DNA of 44,215 nt, from NCBI GenBank assembly GCA_900544885.1, contig UQWU01000008.1, positions 1 through 44,215 of the forward strand, read 5' to 3'. Position 1 is the first letter of the stretch. The number at the start of each line of letters is the position of its first letter. Of the stretch, positions 24,512 through 32,386 are shown piece by piece. Both the position numbers and the translations under genes were made by a program. The stretch comes from an uncultured Phascolarctobacterium sp. (lineage in GTDB: Bacteria; Bacillota; Negativicutes; Acidaminococcales; Acidaminococcaceae). The notes under the pieces are model-generated. The model had not been told where the DNA came from. It searched no databases and saw only the letters and a program-made list of their open reading frames with translations.

Positions 24512-24519
24512 TAAAATGT

Positions 24520-25419
24520 TTATTTTTTTAATTCAATAACAACATGACGATACGGATCATCGCCCTCGCTAAGTGTCGTAACCCGGCGATCGCCCTGCAG
24601 GGCCATATGGATAATCTTACGTTCATGCGGATTCATCGGTTCCAAAGCTACGCGTTCACCAGTACGTTTTACCTTGTCTGCCAATCTATTAGCCAGACGG
24701 GTTAAGGTTTCGATGCGGCGGTCACGATAATCTTCCACATCAATAATTACACGTACGCGTTCATTACTGGTTTTGTTAGCAACCAAATTAGTAAGGTATT
24801 GCAGACTATCTAAAGTCTGACCATGTTTACCAATTAAAATACCCATGTCTTGACCATGGAGTTTAAAAGTAACACTGCCATCATTTTTGTTGATGAATTT
24901 TTCCATTGCTACTTCAATTTTCATAGCAGTGAAAACTCTTTGCAAAAATTCTTTAGCAGCAATAATAGCTTCGTCATTTACGATATATTTACGTGCTTCA
25001 CGTGCCGGACGTTCGCTTTTCAGGGATTCCAAAGTAGAGATTGCAGAATCAACTGCATTATCTTTCGCTTCGGCAGCCTTTTGGCTCAAATCCTCAACAG
25101 CAGCACTAGCATCAGCTTTAACAGCTTCTGCTTTCTTCACTGCAGTATCTACAGCAATATTGGCAGCTTCTTTTACTGCTTTCACTACAGCCGATGGCTT
25201 TTCGCTAACAGTTTTTTCAGCAGGTGCAGATTCTTCAGCAACAGTTACTTCTTTAACAGTTACACGAACCTTAGCATCTTTACGGCCGAAACCGAAAATA
25301 CCTTTTCTGCCTTCATCTAATACTTCAATATCTGCTTGATCAGCAGTAATATTCAATTCTTTTAAAGCTTCGGCAATAGCTTCGTCAACATTTTTTCCTG
25401 TTTTTTCAACAAAAGCCAT
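24520..25419 (-). CDS. khpB: RNA-binding protein Jag (KhpB)
   Basis: 299 residues from the ATG at 25419 (AAGGAG eight bases upstream; the GTG at 25428 abuts that site). Jag/KhpB is a small RNA-binding protein linked to cell division and elongation. The Jag_N domain is FVEKTGKNVDEAIAEALKEL through KGIFGFGRKDAKV. A long Ala/Lys/Glu linker (about residues 60-150) follows, then the KH domain with LIGKHGQTLDSLQYL and the R3H domain with RRIETLTRLANRLADKV and MNPHERKIIHMALQ. The linker is low-complexity with heptad-like repeats (AVEDLSQKAAEAKDNAVD). It lies 19 bases after yidC. Confidence 0.95.
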   Translation of the reverse strand: MAFVEKTGKNVDEAIAEALKELNITADQADIEVLDEGRKGIFGFGRKDAKVRVTVKEVTVAEESAPAEKTVSEKPSAVVKAVKEAANIAVDTAVKKAEAVKADASAAVEDLSQKAAEAKDNAVDSAISTLESLKSERPAREARKYIVNDEAIIAAKEFLQRVFTAMKIEVAMEKFINKNDGSVTFKLHGQDMGILIGKHGQTLDSLQYLTNLVANKTSNERVRVIIDVEDYRDRRIETLTRLANRLADKVKRTGERVALEPMNPHERKIIHMALQGDRRVTTLSEGDDPYRHVVIELKK

Positions 25420-25438
25420 CTTTACCACTCCTTGCTGA

Positions 25439-26068
25439 TTATTTAGCAGCAGCTCGCTCCATCAAGAACTGCTGACCGATTTGCATAATGTTCATAATTA
25501 CCCAATACAGAACCAGACCAGCCGGGAAAGTCAAGCTGATGTAACCGATAAACAAAGGCATGAAATAAAGCATGATTTTGTTTTGAGGATTGCCGGTATC
25601 GGGCATAGTCTGTTTAGACTGGATAAAGGTAGTCAAAGCAGACAGAACCGGTAAAATGTAAGTCGGATCCGGATTAGAAATGCTTTCCATCCACAGGAAG
25701 TTGGAAGGGCCGGCATAATGGAAATCACGGATACCGTAGAAAATACCGATCATAATCGGCATTTGTACAACTAAAGGCAGGCAGCCTGCCAAGGGATTTA
25801 CACCTTCAGATTTATAGAGATTAGCCAATTCCATATTCAGACGTTGTTTATCGTCTTTATATTTTTCCTGGATTGCTTTCATCTTCGGTTGCAGCTCCAT
25901 CATTGCTTTAGTAGATTCAATCTGCTTTTTAGAAAGCGGATAAAGAATCAGTTTCACAATAACGGTCATGATAACAATCGCCAAACCATAGTTTGCAAAG
26001 CCGACACTGTCAGTAAAATTATAGAGAACAGTAATTACTTGCTGAACGATGTTGCTGAGAAAATCCAA
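25439..26068 (-). CDS. yidC: Membrane protein insertase YidC
   Basis: 209 residues, the short Gram-positive-type YidC without the large periplasmic domain. It inserts and folds membrane proteins with or without SecYEG. Five hydrophobic segments are visible, with the conserved cytoplasmic region KQIESTKAMMELQPKMKAIQ and KLILYPLSKKQ, GCLPLVVQMPIMIGIFYG and the C-terminal LVLYWVIMNIMQIGQQ. The start is a TTG at 26068, seven bases after AAGGAG. I see no lipoprotein signal cysteine; the N-terminus goes directly into the first helix. Confidence 0.95.
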   Translation of the reverse strand: MDFLSNIVQQVITVLYNFTDSVGFANYGLAIVIMTVIVKLILYPLSKKQIESTKAMMELQPKMKAIQEKYKDDKQRLNMELANLYKSEGVNPLAGCLPLVVQMPIMIGIFYGIRDFHYAGPSNFLWMESISNPDPTYILPVLSALTTFIQSKQTMPDTGNPQNKIMLYFMPLFIGYISLTFPAGLVLYWVIMNIMQIGQQFLMERAAAK

Positions 26069-26112
26069 AATATCACTCCTTAAAAGTAAAAGTGTTGAGT
26101 ATTTTTAAACTA

Positions 26113-26322
26113 TTATTTTACAGGATCATAACCGCCGGGATGATAGGGGTGACACTTAGCTATCCTTTTTATAGCCATCCAAGTACCACGTAAAGGTCCC
26201 TTTTTCTGAATAGCTTCGATAGCATACGCTGAGCATGTAGGATAAAACCTGCAAGTCGGCGGAAATAACGGCGAAATGAAGATTTGATAAAATCTTATAA
26301 ATAAAATTAATATCCTGCTCAT
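26113..26322 (-). CDS. yidD: Membrane protein insertion efficiency factor YidD
   Basis: 69 residues, typical size. A small membrane-associated protein that assists YidC-dependent insertion. The family signature is complete: LIRFYQIFISPLFPPTCRFYPTCSAYAIEAIQ with the three Cys, GTWMAIKRIAKCHPYHPGGYDPV at the end (shown here only as motifs). It lies 12 bases after rnpA and 44 bases before yidC. Confidence 0.96.
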   Translation of the reverse strand: MSRILILFIRFYQIFISPLFPPTCRFYPTCSAYAIEAIQKKGPLRGTWMAIKRIAKCHPYHPGGYDPVK

Positions 26323-26334
26323 AGCCTTATATCC

Positions 26335-26694
26335 TTATTCCTGCAGCAATGCTGCTCTTTTTGCCAGTCTTAAAAAAACACGTTCAAAAGTCTTATAATC
26401 AGCCTTCGTCAATTTGCGACGGGCCATCCAAACTATATGATACCCTTTTTTAAGCTCTGCCTGATGAATACGAAAAACTTCACGCATAAGACGCTTCACC
26501 CTGTTACGGATAACAGCGCAGCCTAATTTTTTGCCTACTGCCAGACCGATTTGCACATTATCATCCTCTTGAGGAAGAATGTAGAAAACGGACATCGCAT
26601 CTACAACTGTGCGGCCTTTAGCATAGACTAGCTGAAAACTCTTTTTTGATTTCAGTCTGTTAATCTTTTTAAACTTATACTTTTTCTTTTGCAT
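26335..26694 (-). CDS. rnpA: Ribonuclease P protein component
   Basis: 119 residues from the ATG at 26694 with AGGTG upstream; an in-frame ATG at 26715 sits next to the terminator stem and lacks a ribosome site. RnpA binds the RNase P RNA and aids processing of tRNA 5' ends. Basic N-terminus (KKYKFKKINRLKSKKSF), then YAKGRTV, GLAVGKKLGCAVIRNRVKRLMREVFR (the RNR motif) and a helical C-terminus. It is preceded by a hairpin after rpmH. Confidence 0.95.
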   Translation of the reverse strand: MQKKKYKFKKINRLKSKKSFQLVYAKGRTVVDAMSVFYILPQEDDNVQIGLAVGKKLGCAVIRNRVKRLMREVFRIHQAELKKGYHIVWMARRKLTKADYKTFERVFLRLAKRAALLQE

Positions 26695-26719
26695 AAAATG
26701 CACACCTGCCCGCATGGAA

Positions 26720-26747
26720 AAAATAGGCCACTTGCGCGGCCTATTTT
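26720..26747 (-). terminator. Hairpin between rpmH and rnpA
   Basis: AAAATAGGCC at 26720-26729 pairs perfectly with GGCCTATTTT at 26738-26747. On the minus strand it ends in a T-run (CCTATTTTTTCC). It is probably a partial terminator that lowers rnpA expression relative to the abundant L34. Confidence 0.8.
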
Positions 26748-26753
26748 ATAATG

Positions 26754-26888
26754 TTATGCAGACAATTTCTTTCTGCCTCTAGCACGTCTTCTTTTAAGAA
26801 CTTGACGACCGCCCAAAGTTTTCATTCTTTCTCTGAAACCATGAGTTCTTTTTCTTCTGAGATTGTTAGGTTGAAAAGTACGTTTCAT
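26754..26888 (-). CDS. rpmH: 50S ribosomal protein L34
   Basis: 44 residues: MKRTFQPNNLRRKRTHGFRE through KKLSA, with MKTLGGRQVLKRRRARGRKK. It is a highly basic small protein of the large subunit and universal in this position next to rnpA and dnaA. GGAGGGAATACTGA precedes the ATG. A consensus promoter lies about 140 bases upstream. Confidence 0.98.
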   Translation of the reverse strand: MKRTFQPNNLRRKRTHGFRERMKTLGGRQVLKRRRARGRKKLSA

Positions 26889-27029
26889 TCAGTATTCCCT
26901 CCTTGTCCACCGCAAAATTTTATCAAATTCTATATATCTGAATTGATAGCTGTTAATGAAACTGCCTTATGACACTTTTAATGATAAGCCAAAATGGCAT
27001 ACCTATAGCGTATAAGGTATTACTAAAAT

Positions 27030-27058
27030 ATTATATTGGAAAATAAAAATTTCGTCAA
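27030..27058 (-). promoter_or_regulatory. rpmH promoter
   Basis: On the minus strand TTGACG (27058-27053) is followed after exactly 17 bases by TATAAT (27035-27030). It is a near-consensus promoter, as expected for a ribosomal protein operon. It gives an RNA leader of about 135 bases. Confidence 0.82.
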
Positions 27059-27106
27059 GTAGAAAACGCCTAATTTTCTATAGTTTGAAGATTTTTAAGC
27101 GAAAAT

Positions 27107-27145
27107 TTGCGAAGTTATCCACAGTCTGCTAAAATATGTGTATAA
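27107..27145 (+). promoter_or_regulatory. dnaA promoter with embedded DnaA boxes
   Basis: TTGCGA at 27107-27112 and TAAAAT at 27130-27135 are 17 bases apart. A perfect DnaA box TTATCCACA (27115-27123) lies between them, and an inverted box TTATACACA overlaps the start site (27137-27145, minus strand). This suggests DnaA autoregulation and the upstream half of a bipartite origin. The rest of 26889-27256 is AT-rich leader with no gene. Confidence 0.75.
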
Positions 27146-27256
27146 ATACCTGCGGGCAATAATAAAATTTAGCGTCAGCTCAGAATTTTACTGTACTTTA
27201 CGGGCTGTCGTTTTTATTTTCTAATAATACTGTCGTAGAGGAAAGGATGTATTTAT

Positions 27257-28639
27257 ATGAGTGGCTATGACTTAGCTGAAATCTGGCTCAAGTGCACAGA
27301 TAAATTTAAAGAATCCGTCAATGAAAAAATCTTTGACGTCTGGATTAAGCCGATAGTACCTCTTGAAGTAACAGAAGACTACTACAAGGTTGCTGTAAAA
27401 AACTCTTTTTTCAAAACCATGCTCGAAGAAAATTATGCTTCTGTTATTGAAGGTATCTTATCCGGTATTATGGGTAAAAATATCAAACTTGTTATTGAAA
27501 CCATGGATACCGAGCAAGGTAAAGAAACTAAACTTGAAGACTTGACCGAAATCAAACCGGCTAAACGTGAACAGCAACAGTTATTCACGGAAAAAACAGA
27601 AGACCAAGAACCTGATGAAAGTAATCTGAATCCAAAATTCGTTTTCGAAACCTTCGTCATCGGTAACTCTAACCGCTTTGCCCATGCAGCAGCTCAAGCA
27701 GTTGCCAATAATCCGGCTCATGCTTACAATCCTCTGTTTCTGTATGGCGGTGTAGGACTTGGCAAAACTCACTTAATGCATGCCATCGGTAATCGCATTA
27801 AACAAAATAACCCTAGCATGAAAGTGCTTTATACCTCCAGTGAAAAATTCACTAATGAAATCATTAATTCTATTCAAAATAAAACTACCGAAGCCTTTCG
27901 TCAAAAATATCGTAACATCGATTGCTTAATCATCGACGATATTCAATTTCTTAAAGGTAAAGAGCAAACCCAGGTCGAGTTCTTCCATACCTTTAACGCT
28001 TTAAAAGATGCTAATAAGCAAATCATTATTTCCAGTGACCGTCCGCCACGCGAAATCGAAACTTTGGAAGACCGTCTGCGTTCCCGCTTCGACCAAGGAC
28101 TAACTGCAGATATCCAACCCCCTGATTTAGAAACCAGAATGGCTATTTTAAGAAAAAAAGCAGCATCAGATCATATTGAACTCCCCAATGATGTTATCAC
28201 TCTATTAGCAACTAATATTGCGACTAATATCAGAGAAATTGAAGGTGCCTATACAAAAATCGTTGCCTACACATCTTTGATGGATATGCCCATAACTGTA
28301 GAAACAGCCCAAAAAGTACTTCAAGATATGGGTAATACAGTAAAAACACGTCAAATTACATTTGAAGGCATCATTAAGGTAGTAGCTGAACATTACAATA
28401 TTAAGCAAGAAGAGCTATTCAATAAAAAACGCACACAAAACATCGCCTTTCCACGTCAAGTTGCTATGTATCTCTGCCGTGAACTGGCCGACCTCTCTTA
28501 TCCGCGTATCGGTGAACTCTTCGGTGGTCGTGACCATACCACTGTTATCCACGCCTATGAAAAAATCAGTAAAAATAAAGTCAGTAACATTTCCCTCCAA
28601 AACGATTTGCAGGAAATGATTGAAACCTTAAGACAATAA
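27257..28639 (+). CDS. dnaA: Chromosomal replication initiator protein DnaA
   Basis: 460 residues. DnaA binds DnaA boxes, unwinds the origin and helps load the helicase. Domain I (residues 1 to about 85) begins with LAEIWLKCTDKFKESV, followed by an acidic variable linker. The AAA+ domain shows FVIGNSNRFAHAAAQAVA, GGVGLGKTHLMHAIGN (Walker A) and LIIDDIQFL (Walker B). Domain IV ends with FPRQVAMYLCRELADLSYP and GGRDHTTVIHA, the box-recognition motif. AAAGGATG precedes the ATG. DnaA boxes flank the gene on both sides. Confidence 0.98.
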   Translation: MSGYDLAEIWLKCTDKFKESVNEKIFDVWIKPIVPLEVTEDYYKVAVKNSFFKTMLEENYASVIEGILSGIMGKNIKLVIETMDTEQGKETKLEDLTEIKPAKREQQQLFTEKTEDQEPDESNLNPKFVFETFVIGNSNRFAHAAAQAVANNPAHAYNPLFLYGGVGLGKTHLMHAIGNRIKQNNPSMKVLYTSSEKFTNEIINSIQNKTTEAFRQKYRNIDCLIIDDIQFLKGKEQTQVEFFHTFNALKDANKQIIISSDRPPREIETLEDRLRSRFDQGLTADIQPPDLETRMAILRKKAASDHIELPNDVITLLATNIATNIREIEGAYTKIVAYTSLMDMPITVETAQKVLQDMGNTVKTRQITFEGIIKVVAEHYNIKQEELFNKKRTQNIAFPRQVAMYLCRELADLSYPRIGELFGGRDHTTVIHAYEKISKNKVSNISLQNDLQEMIETLRQ

Positions 28640-28643
28640 AAAG

Positions 28644-28880
28644 TTATCCACAAAAGTTGTTGATAACTCATCTCCAAACTGTGTATAACTTTTTGGAAAT
28701 GTTGATAAAAATTTTGCCTGTTGATTCTGTGAATAGAATTTCCCGCTTATCAACAGATTTATCTACATAGCAAAAATCGCATAACAAGTGGGAAATATTC
28801 ACTTTTCCACACTACTAACACCCCTTACTACTACGTCGACTACTTTTTATAAATTATATAGTAATAATAAAACCAAGGAG
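28644..28880 (+). other. oriC: Replication origin oriC (DnaA-box cluster and unwinding element)
   Basis: DnaA boxes: TTATCCACA 28644-28652 (+), TTATCAACA 28658-28666 (-), TTATACACA 28680-28688 (-), TTATCAACA 28700-28708 (-), a weaker one at 28729-28737 (-), TTATCAACA 28747-28755 (+), TTATCTACA 28759-28767 (+) and TTTTCCACA 28803-28811 (+). The last box is followed directly by CTACTA, a C-rich patch (28819-28824) and TTACTACTAC, then an AT-rich stretch (28842-28873). This order matches the box, GC-cluster, DnaA-trio and unwinding layout described for B. subtilis. Confidence 0.93.
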
Positions 28881-28892
28881 GACTGTGTACAA

Positions 28893-30002
28893 ATGAAATT
28901 TTCCTGTAATACCAATACACTAAATAAAGCTATTCAAACCGTTCAAAGAGCAATTATTTCCAAACCAAGTACACCTATCTTTTCAGGTATTCATATCTTA
29001 ACAGAAAATAATACATTAAAAGTCCAAGCTATGGATTTAAATATGGCCATTAGCTGCAATATCGAAGCTGATATAGAAGTGCAAGGTGACGTAGTTGTTT
29101 CTGCAAAACATTTTTCTGAATTAATCCGTAAATTACCTGATGAAACATTAACCATCAGCAAAAATGAAGAAACAAAAACAATTCAAGTTATTTCCGGGAA
29201 ATCTGAATATCAATTATTATTGATGAATGAAGAAGATTATCCTAAATTCCCAACTTTTGACGGTAATCAATCCATTGTTATTGAAGACGAATCCATTAAA
29301 GAATTAATTAAGAAAACTATCTTCTCCTGTTCTACTGATGAAGCAAGACCGTTATTTACCGGTATTCTGGTGGAAGTAAAAGAGCATAAGATTACTTTCG
29401 TCGGCACCAATACCCACAGATTAGCAATTAAATCCATGCCATATACAGATGATAGCGATATGAATGTTATTATTCCCGCTAAAGTTTTGCAAGAAATTTC
29501 CCGCAACCTAACCGGTGAAGTGCCACAACAAGTAAAGATTTCTTTATTAAATAATCAAATTATGGTTATCATTGACAATGTGGTAATTATTTCCCGTTTA
29601 ATCGAAGGCAAATTTCCTGACTATAAACGTGTAATTCCACCTAAATTCTCTTCTGTTACTAAAATTAACGTAAAAGAATTAGCCGGTGCTGTAGAACGCA
29701 TTGCTTTATTCTCTACTGATGGCGATTACAGCATTATTAAAATGAGTATTGAAGCTAACGAAATAACTATTACCTCCAGTAGTCCTGATGTTGGTAAAGG
29801 CAGGGAAATAATTGCTTGCACCACCGAAGGTGAAAGTTTGAATGTGGCTTTTAATGCTAAATATGTTTTAGATATTCTGAAAAACGTAGAAGCGGAAGAA
29901 GTAACTATGTCCTTGAATACATCTTTGAGTCCGGTTTGCGTAACCTGTGACGAGGAGCAGGATTATATTTACATTCTTACTCCTGTACGTGTTGTTTTTT
30001 AA
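28893..30002 (+). CDS. dnaN: DNA polymerase III beta subunit (sliding clamp)
   Basis: 369 residues from the ATG at 28893, which has AAGGAGG upstream; a frame extension to 28788 would run through the origin and is not real. The ring-shaped dimer tethers the replicative polymerase. Typical motifs: MKFSCNTNTLNKAIQTVQRAI, LKVQAMDLNMAISC, RPLFTGILVEV, GTNTHRLAI, IEGKFPDYKRVIP and the C-terminal TPVRVVF. It lies 14 bases before rlbA. Confidence 0.98.
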   Translation: MKFSCNTNTLNKAIQTVQRAIISKPSTPIFSGIHILTENNTLKVQAMDLNMAISCNIEADIEVQGDVVVSAKHFSELIRKLPDETLTISKNEETKTIQVISGKSEYQLLLMNEEDYPKFPTFDGNQSIVIEDESIKELIKKTIFSCSTDEARPLFTGILVEVKEHKITFVGTNTHRLAIKSMPYTDDSDMNVIIPAKVLQEISRNLTGEVPQQVKISLLNNQIMVIIDNVVIISRLIEGKFPDYKRVIPPKFSSVTKINVKELAGAVERIALFSTDGDYSIIKMSIEANEITITSSSPDVGKGREIIACTTEGESLNVAFNAKYVLDILKNVEAEEVTMSLNTSLSPVCVTCDEEQDYIYILTPVRVVF

Positions 30003-30016
30003 GGAGTAAATAAATC

Positions 30017-30244
30017 ATGCAAAAAGAAATTGTTGAAATTACTACTGAAACTATTACTATGGATAAATTATTAAAATTTTCCGGTGTAGCTGAAACCGGA
30101 GGACAAGCCTTTCTCATGGTTGAAGATGGCGTTGTCAATTTAAACGGTAAAGTAGTAACCGAAAAAAGAAAGAAAGTATTACCCGGAGATGTAGTTAACA
30201 TCGATAATCAGATTGAACTGACTGTTGTTCGTGAAGCAGAATGA
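30017..30244 (+). CDS. rlbA: S4-domain protein RlbA (YaaA)
   Basis: 75 residues. The S4 RNA-binding fold is visible in ITMDKLLKFSGVAETGGQAFLMVEDGVVNLNGKVVTEKRKKV in parts (TGGQA, VNLNGKV, KVLPGD). RlbA is conserved between dnaN and recF in Firmicutes and related to ribosome-associated S4 proteins; its exact role is not settled. AAGGAGTAAATAAATC precedes the ATG. The stop overlaps the recF start by 4 bases. Confidence 0.92.
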   Translation: MQKEIVEITTETITMDKLLKFSGVAETGGQAFLMVEDGVVNLNGKVVTEKRKKVLPGDVVNIDNQIELTVVREAE

Positions 30245-31368
30245 AAGTAGAACATCTTTATGCTGTAAATTTCCGTAATTATGCAGCGTTAAATTTAAAT
30301 TTTCAAGCGATGATCAATGTATTCTTTGGTCAAAATGCTCAAGGAAAGACTAATATTCTTGAAGCACTTTTTTATAGTGCTTTCGGAATGTCCCATCGCA
30401 CTTCTTCTGAAGAAGATTTATTGCGTTGGGGAAATAATGCTCTGGCTACAGGTGTGGCATATAGTAATTTTAGCGGACGTCATGAAGTTAAAATCAAAAA
30501 ATATCAGCAACAGAATCGCTGGAAAAAGGAAATATTTCTCGATGGTGCTAAAGTACGTCCCAAAGAGCATTACGGCTCCTTGAATGTAGTAATGTTTTCT
30601 CCTGAAGATTTACAGCTAGTAAAAGGCGAACCTGCTTTACGCAGACGTTTTTTTGATATGCAGATTTCACAAACAGACCCGCTGTATTATGATTTGCTAG
30701 TTAAATATAATCGTGTACTACAGCAACGGAATCGTTTACTAAAGGAGCTACGCGACGGTGTAGGTACTCTACCTGCCTTAATTCCTTGGAATGAAGAATT
30801 CATTCGTTTAGCAGCAGCTCTTAGTAAAAAGCGTCTGCTGGCTTTAGCAAAATTAGAACAGATTGCTAGTGATATTTATGCTTCGATTACGCAGTACAAA
30901 GAAAAGCTGACAGTACATTATGAGCTGAAAGGAAATAATGGCGAGCTCTTTTATCCAGAAACAGCTGATTTTTGCTCAGAGGAATTTTATCGCAACAAGT
31001 TGGCCGAGCGGCAAAGTGTTGATATTTTACGCGGTAATACTGGTATTGGTCCTCATCGTGATGATTTGCAGCTATTATTGAACAATATGTCTTTACGTTC
31101 TTTTGGTTCTCAAGGACAGCAACGTAGCGGGGCCTTAGCCTTGAAATTATCCCAGCTGGAATATGTACGTCAGGAAATAGGTGAATTTCCGATATTGCTT
31201 TTAGATGATGTAATGAGTGAGCTTGATAACAATCGTCGAGCTCAGCTGTTGCAATTCATTGACGGCCGGGTACAGACCTTTATTACCGTTAATGATAAAG
31301 AGCTTATTCCTGCTTTGCCAGGTACAGCTTATTTTAATATTGTCAGTGGTATTATTAACGAGGCTTAA
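30241..31368 (+). CDS. recF: DNA replication and repair protein RecF
   Basis: 375 residues, an SMC-like ATPase that loads RecA with RecO and RecR at gaps. Walker A is FFGQNAQGKTNILEAL (residues about 29-44), the ABC signature is FGSQGQQRSGALALKLSQL and Walker B is FPILLLDDVMSELD. GIGPHRDDL is also typical. The start overlaps the rlbA stop. Confidence 0.97.
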   Translation: MKVEHLYAVNFRNYAALNLNFQAMINVFFGQNAQGKTNILEALFYSAFGMSHRTSSEEDLLRWGNNALATGVAYSNFSGRHEVKIKKYQQQNRWKKEIFLDGAKVRPKEHYGSLNVVMFSPEDLQLVKGEPALRRRFFDMQISQTDPLYYDLLVKYNRVLQQRNRLLKELRDGVGTLPALIPWNEEFIRLAAALSKKRLLALAKLEQIASDIYASITQYKEKLTVHYELKGNNGELFYPETADFCSEEFYRNKLAERQSVDILRGNTGIGPHRDDLQLLLNNMSLRSFGSQGQQRSGALALKLSQLEYVRQEIGEFPILLLDDVMSELDNNRRAQLLQFIDGRVQTFITVNDKELIPALPGTAYFNIVSGIINEA

Positions 31369-31369
31369 G

Positions 31370-32143
31370 ATGCGCTTTGATAAATTAGAAAATATCGAAG
31401 AGATAGTTAATCGTCTTTTTGATCCACGGAAAAACAATAAATATATACCGCTAAAGGTTAAATATATGTATCTGCATCATTTCTTGAATAGCAAATGGAA
31501 AGAAATCTGTGGACCTGCTTTAGCCGGTCGTTGTTCTATTTATAAAATAGAAGGACATGATATGCATATCCGTGTAGCTAACTCGATGCTAGCAAATGAA
31601 TTGTATATGATGCAGGATTTATTCCTGCAGAAAATTAATGCTTTTCTTTTAGGCAGAATAATTATTAAAAAGCTTTATTTTCACACCGGATTTGTATTGA
31701 AGCGTCAGGAAGAAAAACAACAGCTTGAAGAATATCAAGCTCAGCCAGCACCGGAATATACCAAATGTCCAAAGTGTGGTTGTAGAATGGAAAAGGGCCT
31801 AAAAATGTGCAGCGTCTGTGAACGTGAGGAAAAAGAAAAGCTACGTTCAGAACTGGCGGAGCTGCTGCGTATTCAGCCTTGGCTTAAGTATGAAGATTGT
31901 AATGCCTACTACAAATGTGATAAAATATTATTTACGGCTGTTAAGGATTCTTTAAAAAGTCGTTACTTTGAAAAGGTCCGTCTTGGTTATGCAACAAAAA
32001 AGGAAGCACTAATAGCAGTGCTCTTTTTAACCGAGAAGCATCCCGATGATTTAACTTTAGATATGTGTAATAATGCGATTGAATATTTACGGAGGAATCA
32101 GGATGTATCTGCATCTGGGCGGCGATTTTATGGTAAAAAATAG
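31370..32143 (+). CDS. DUF721 (DciA-like) protein with C-terminal zinc ribbon
   Basis: 257 residues from the ATG at 31370, one base after the recF stop. The N-terminal 110 residues resemble DUF721/DciA: YLHHFLNSKWKEICGPALAGR, HIRVANSMLANELYMMQDLFLQKIN. Unlike the short DUF721 proteins, it continues into a zinc-ribbon-like segment with C133-x2-C136-x-C138 and C147-x2-C150. A helical C-terminal half follows (KLRSELAELLRIQPWLKYEDC, KEALIAVLFLTEKHPDDL). DciA-type proteins help load the replicative helicase. A replication role here is inferred from position between recF and gyrB. Confidence 0.72.
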   Translation: MRFDKLENIEEIVNRLFDPRKNNKYIPLKVKYMYLHHFLNSKWKEICGPALAGRCSIYKIEGHDMHIRVANSMLANELYMMQDLFLQKINAFLLGRIIIKKLYFHTGFVLKRQEEKQQLEEYQAQPAPEYTKCPKCGCRMEKGLKMCSVCEREEKEKLRSELAELLRIQPWLKYEDCNAYYKCDKILFTAVKDSLKSRYFEKVRLGYATKKEALIAVLFLTEKHPDDLTLDMCNNAIEYLRRNQDVSASGRRFYGKK

Positions 32144-32342
32144 TGATATTATTGCTATTTTTAATTTAAATCATCCGCAATCAATGATTTACGATGAATT
32201 TGTCAAAAAGTATCAGCAGAATTATACGCTGATAGATGCTTCTGGCGGTGAAGGCTATGCAAGCTTGGTTTTGACAGAGGATACAATGTATCTTTCGGCG
32301 ATTTCTTCGCTTACTTTAAAGAAACGTGTTGTTTATTTTTAA
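32103..32342 (+). CDS. remB: RemB-like DUF370 regulator (YaaB)
   Basis: 79 residues from the ATG at 32103, which has GGAGG eight bases upstream inside the previous gene. MYLHLGGDFMVKNSDIIAIFNLN is the DUF370 signature (compare 'MYLHLGgd.vv..kdiIaIfd'). In B. subtilis yaaB/remB sits in the same recF-gyrB interval and is linked to matrix gene control. The gene overlaps the end of the DUF721 gene by 41 bases in another frame. The C-terminus SSLTLKKRVVYF is typical. Confidence 0.85.
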   Translation: MYLHLGGDFMVKNSDIIAIFNLNHPQSMIYDEFVKKYQQNYTLIDASGGEGYASLVLTEDTMYLSAISSLTLKKRVVYF

Positions 32343-32386
32343 GCAGCACTGTCCATCTTTATAAAAATTTCTTAACGGAGGTAATT

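Noticed and set aside
28788..28892. N-terminal extension of dnaN
   Set aside because: The frame is open only by chance through oriC. The AAGGAGG site and family start place the gene at 28893.
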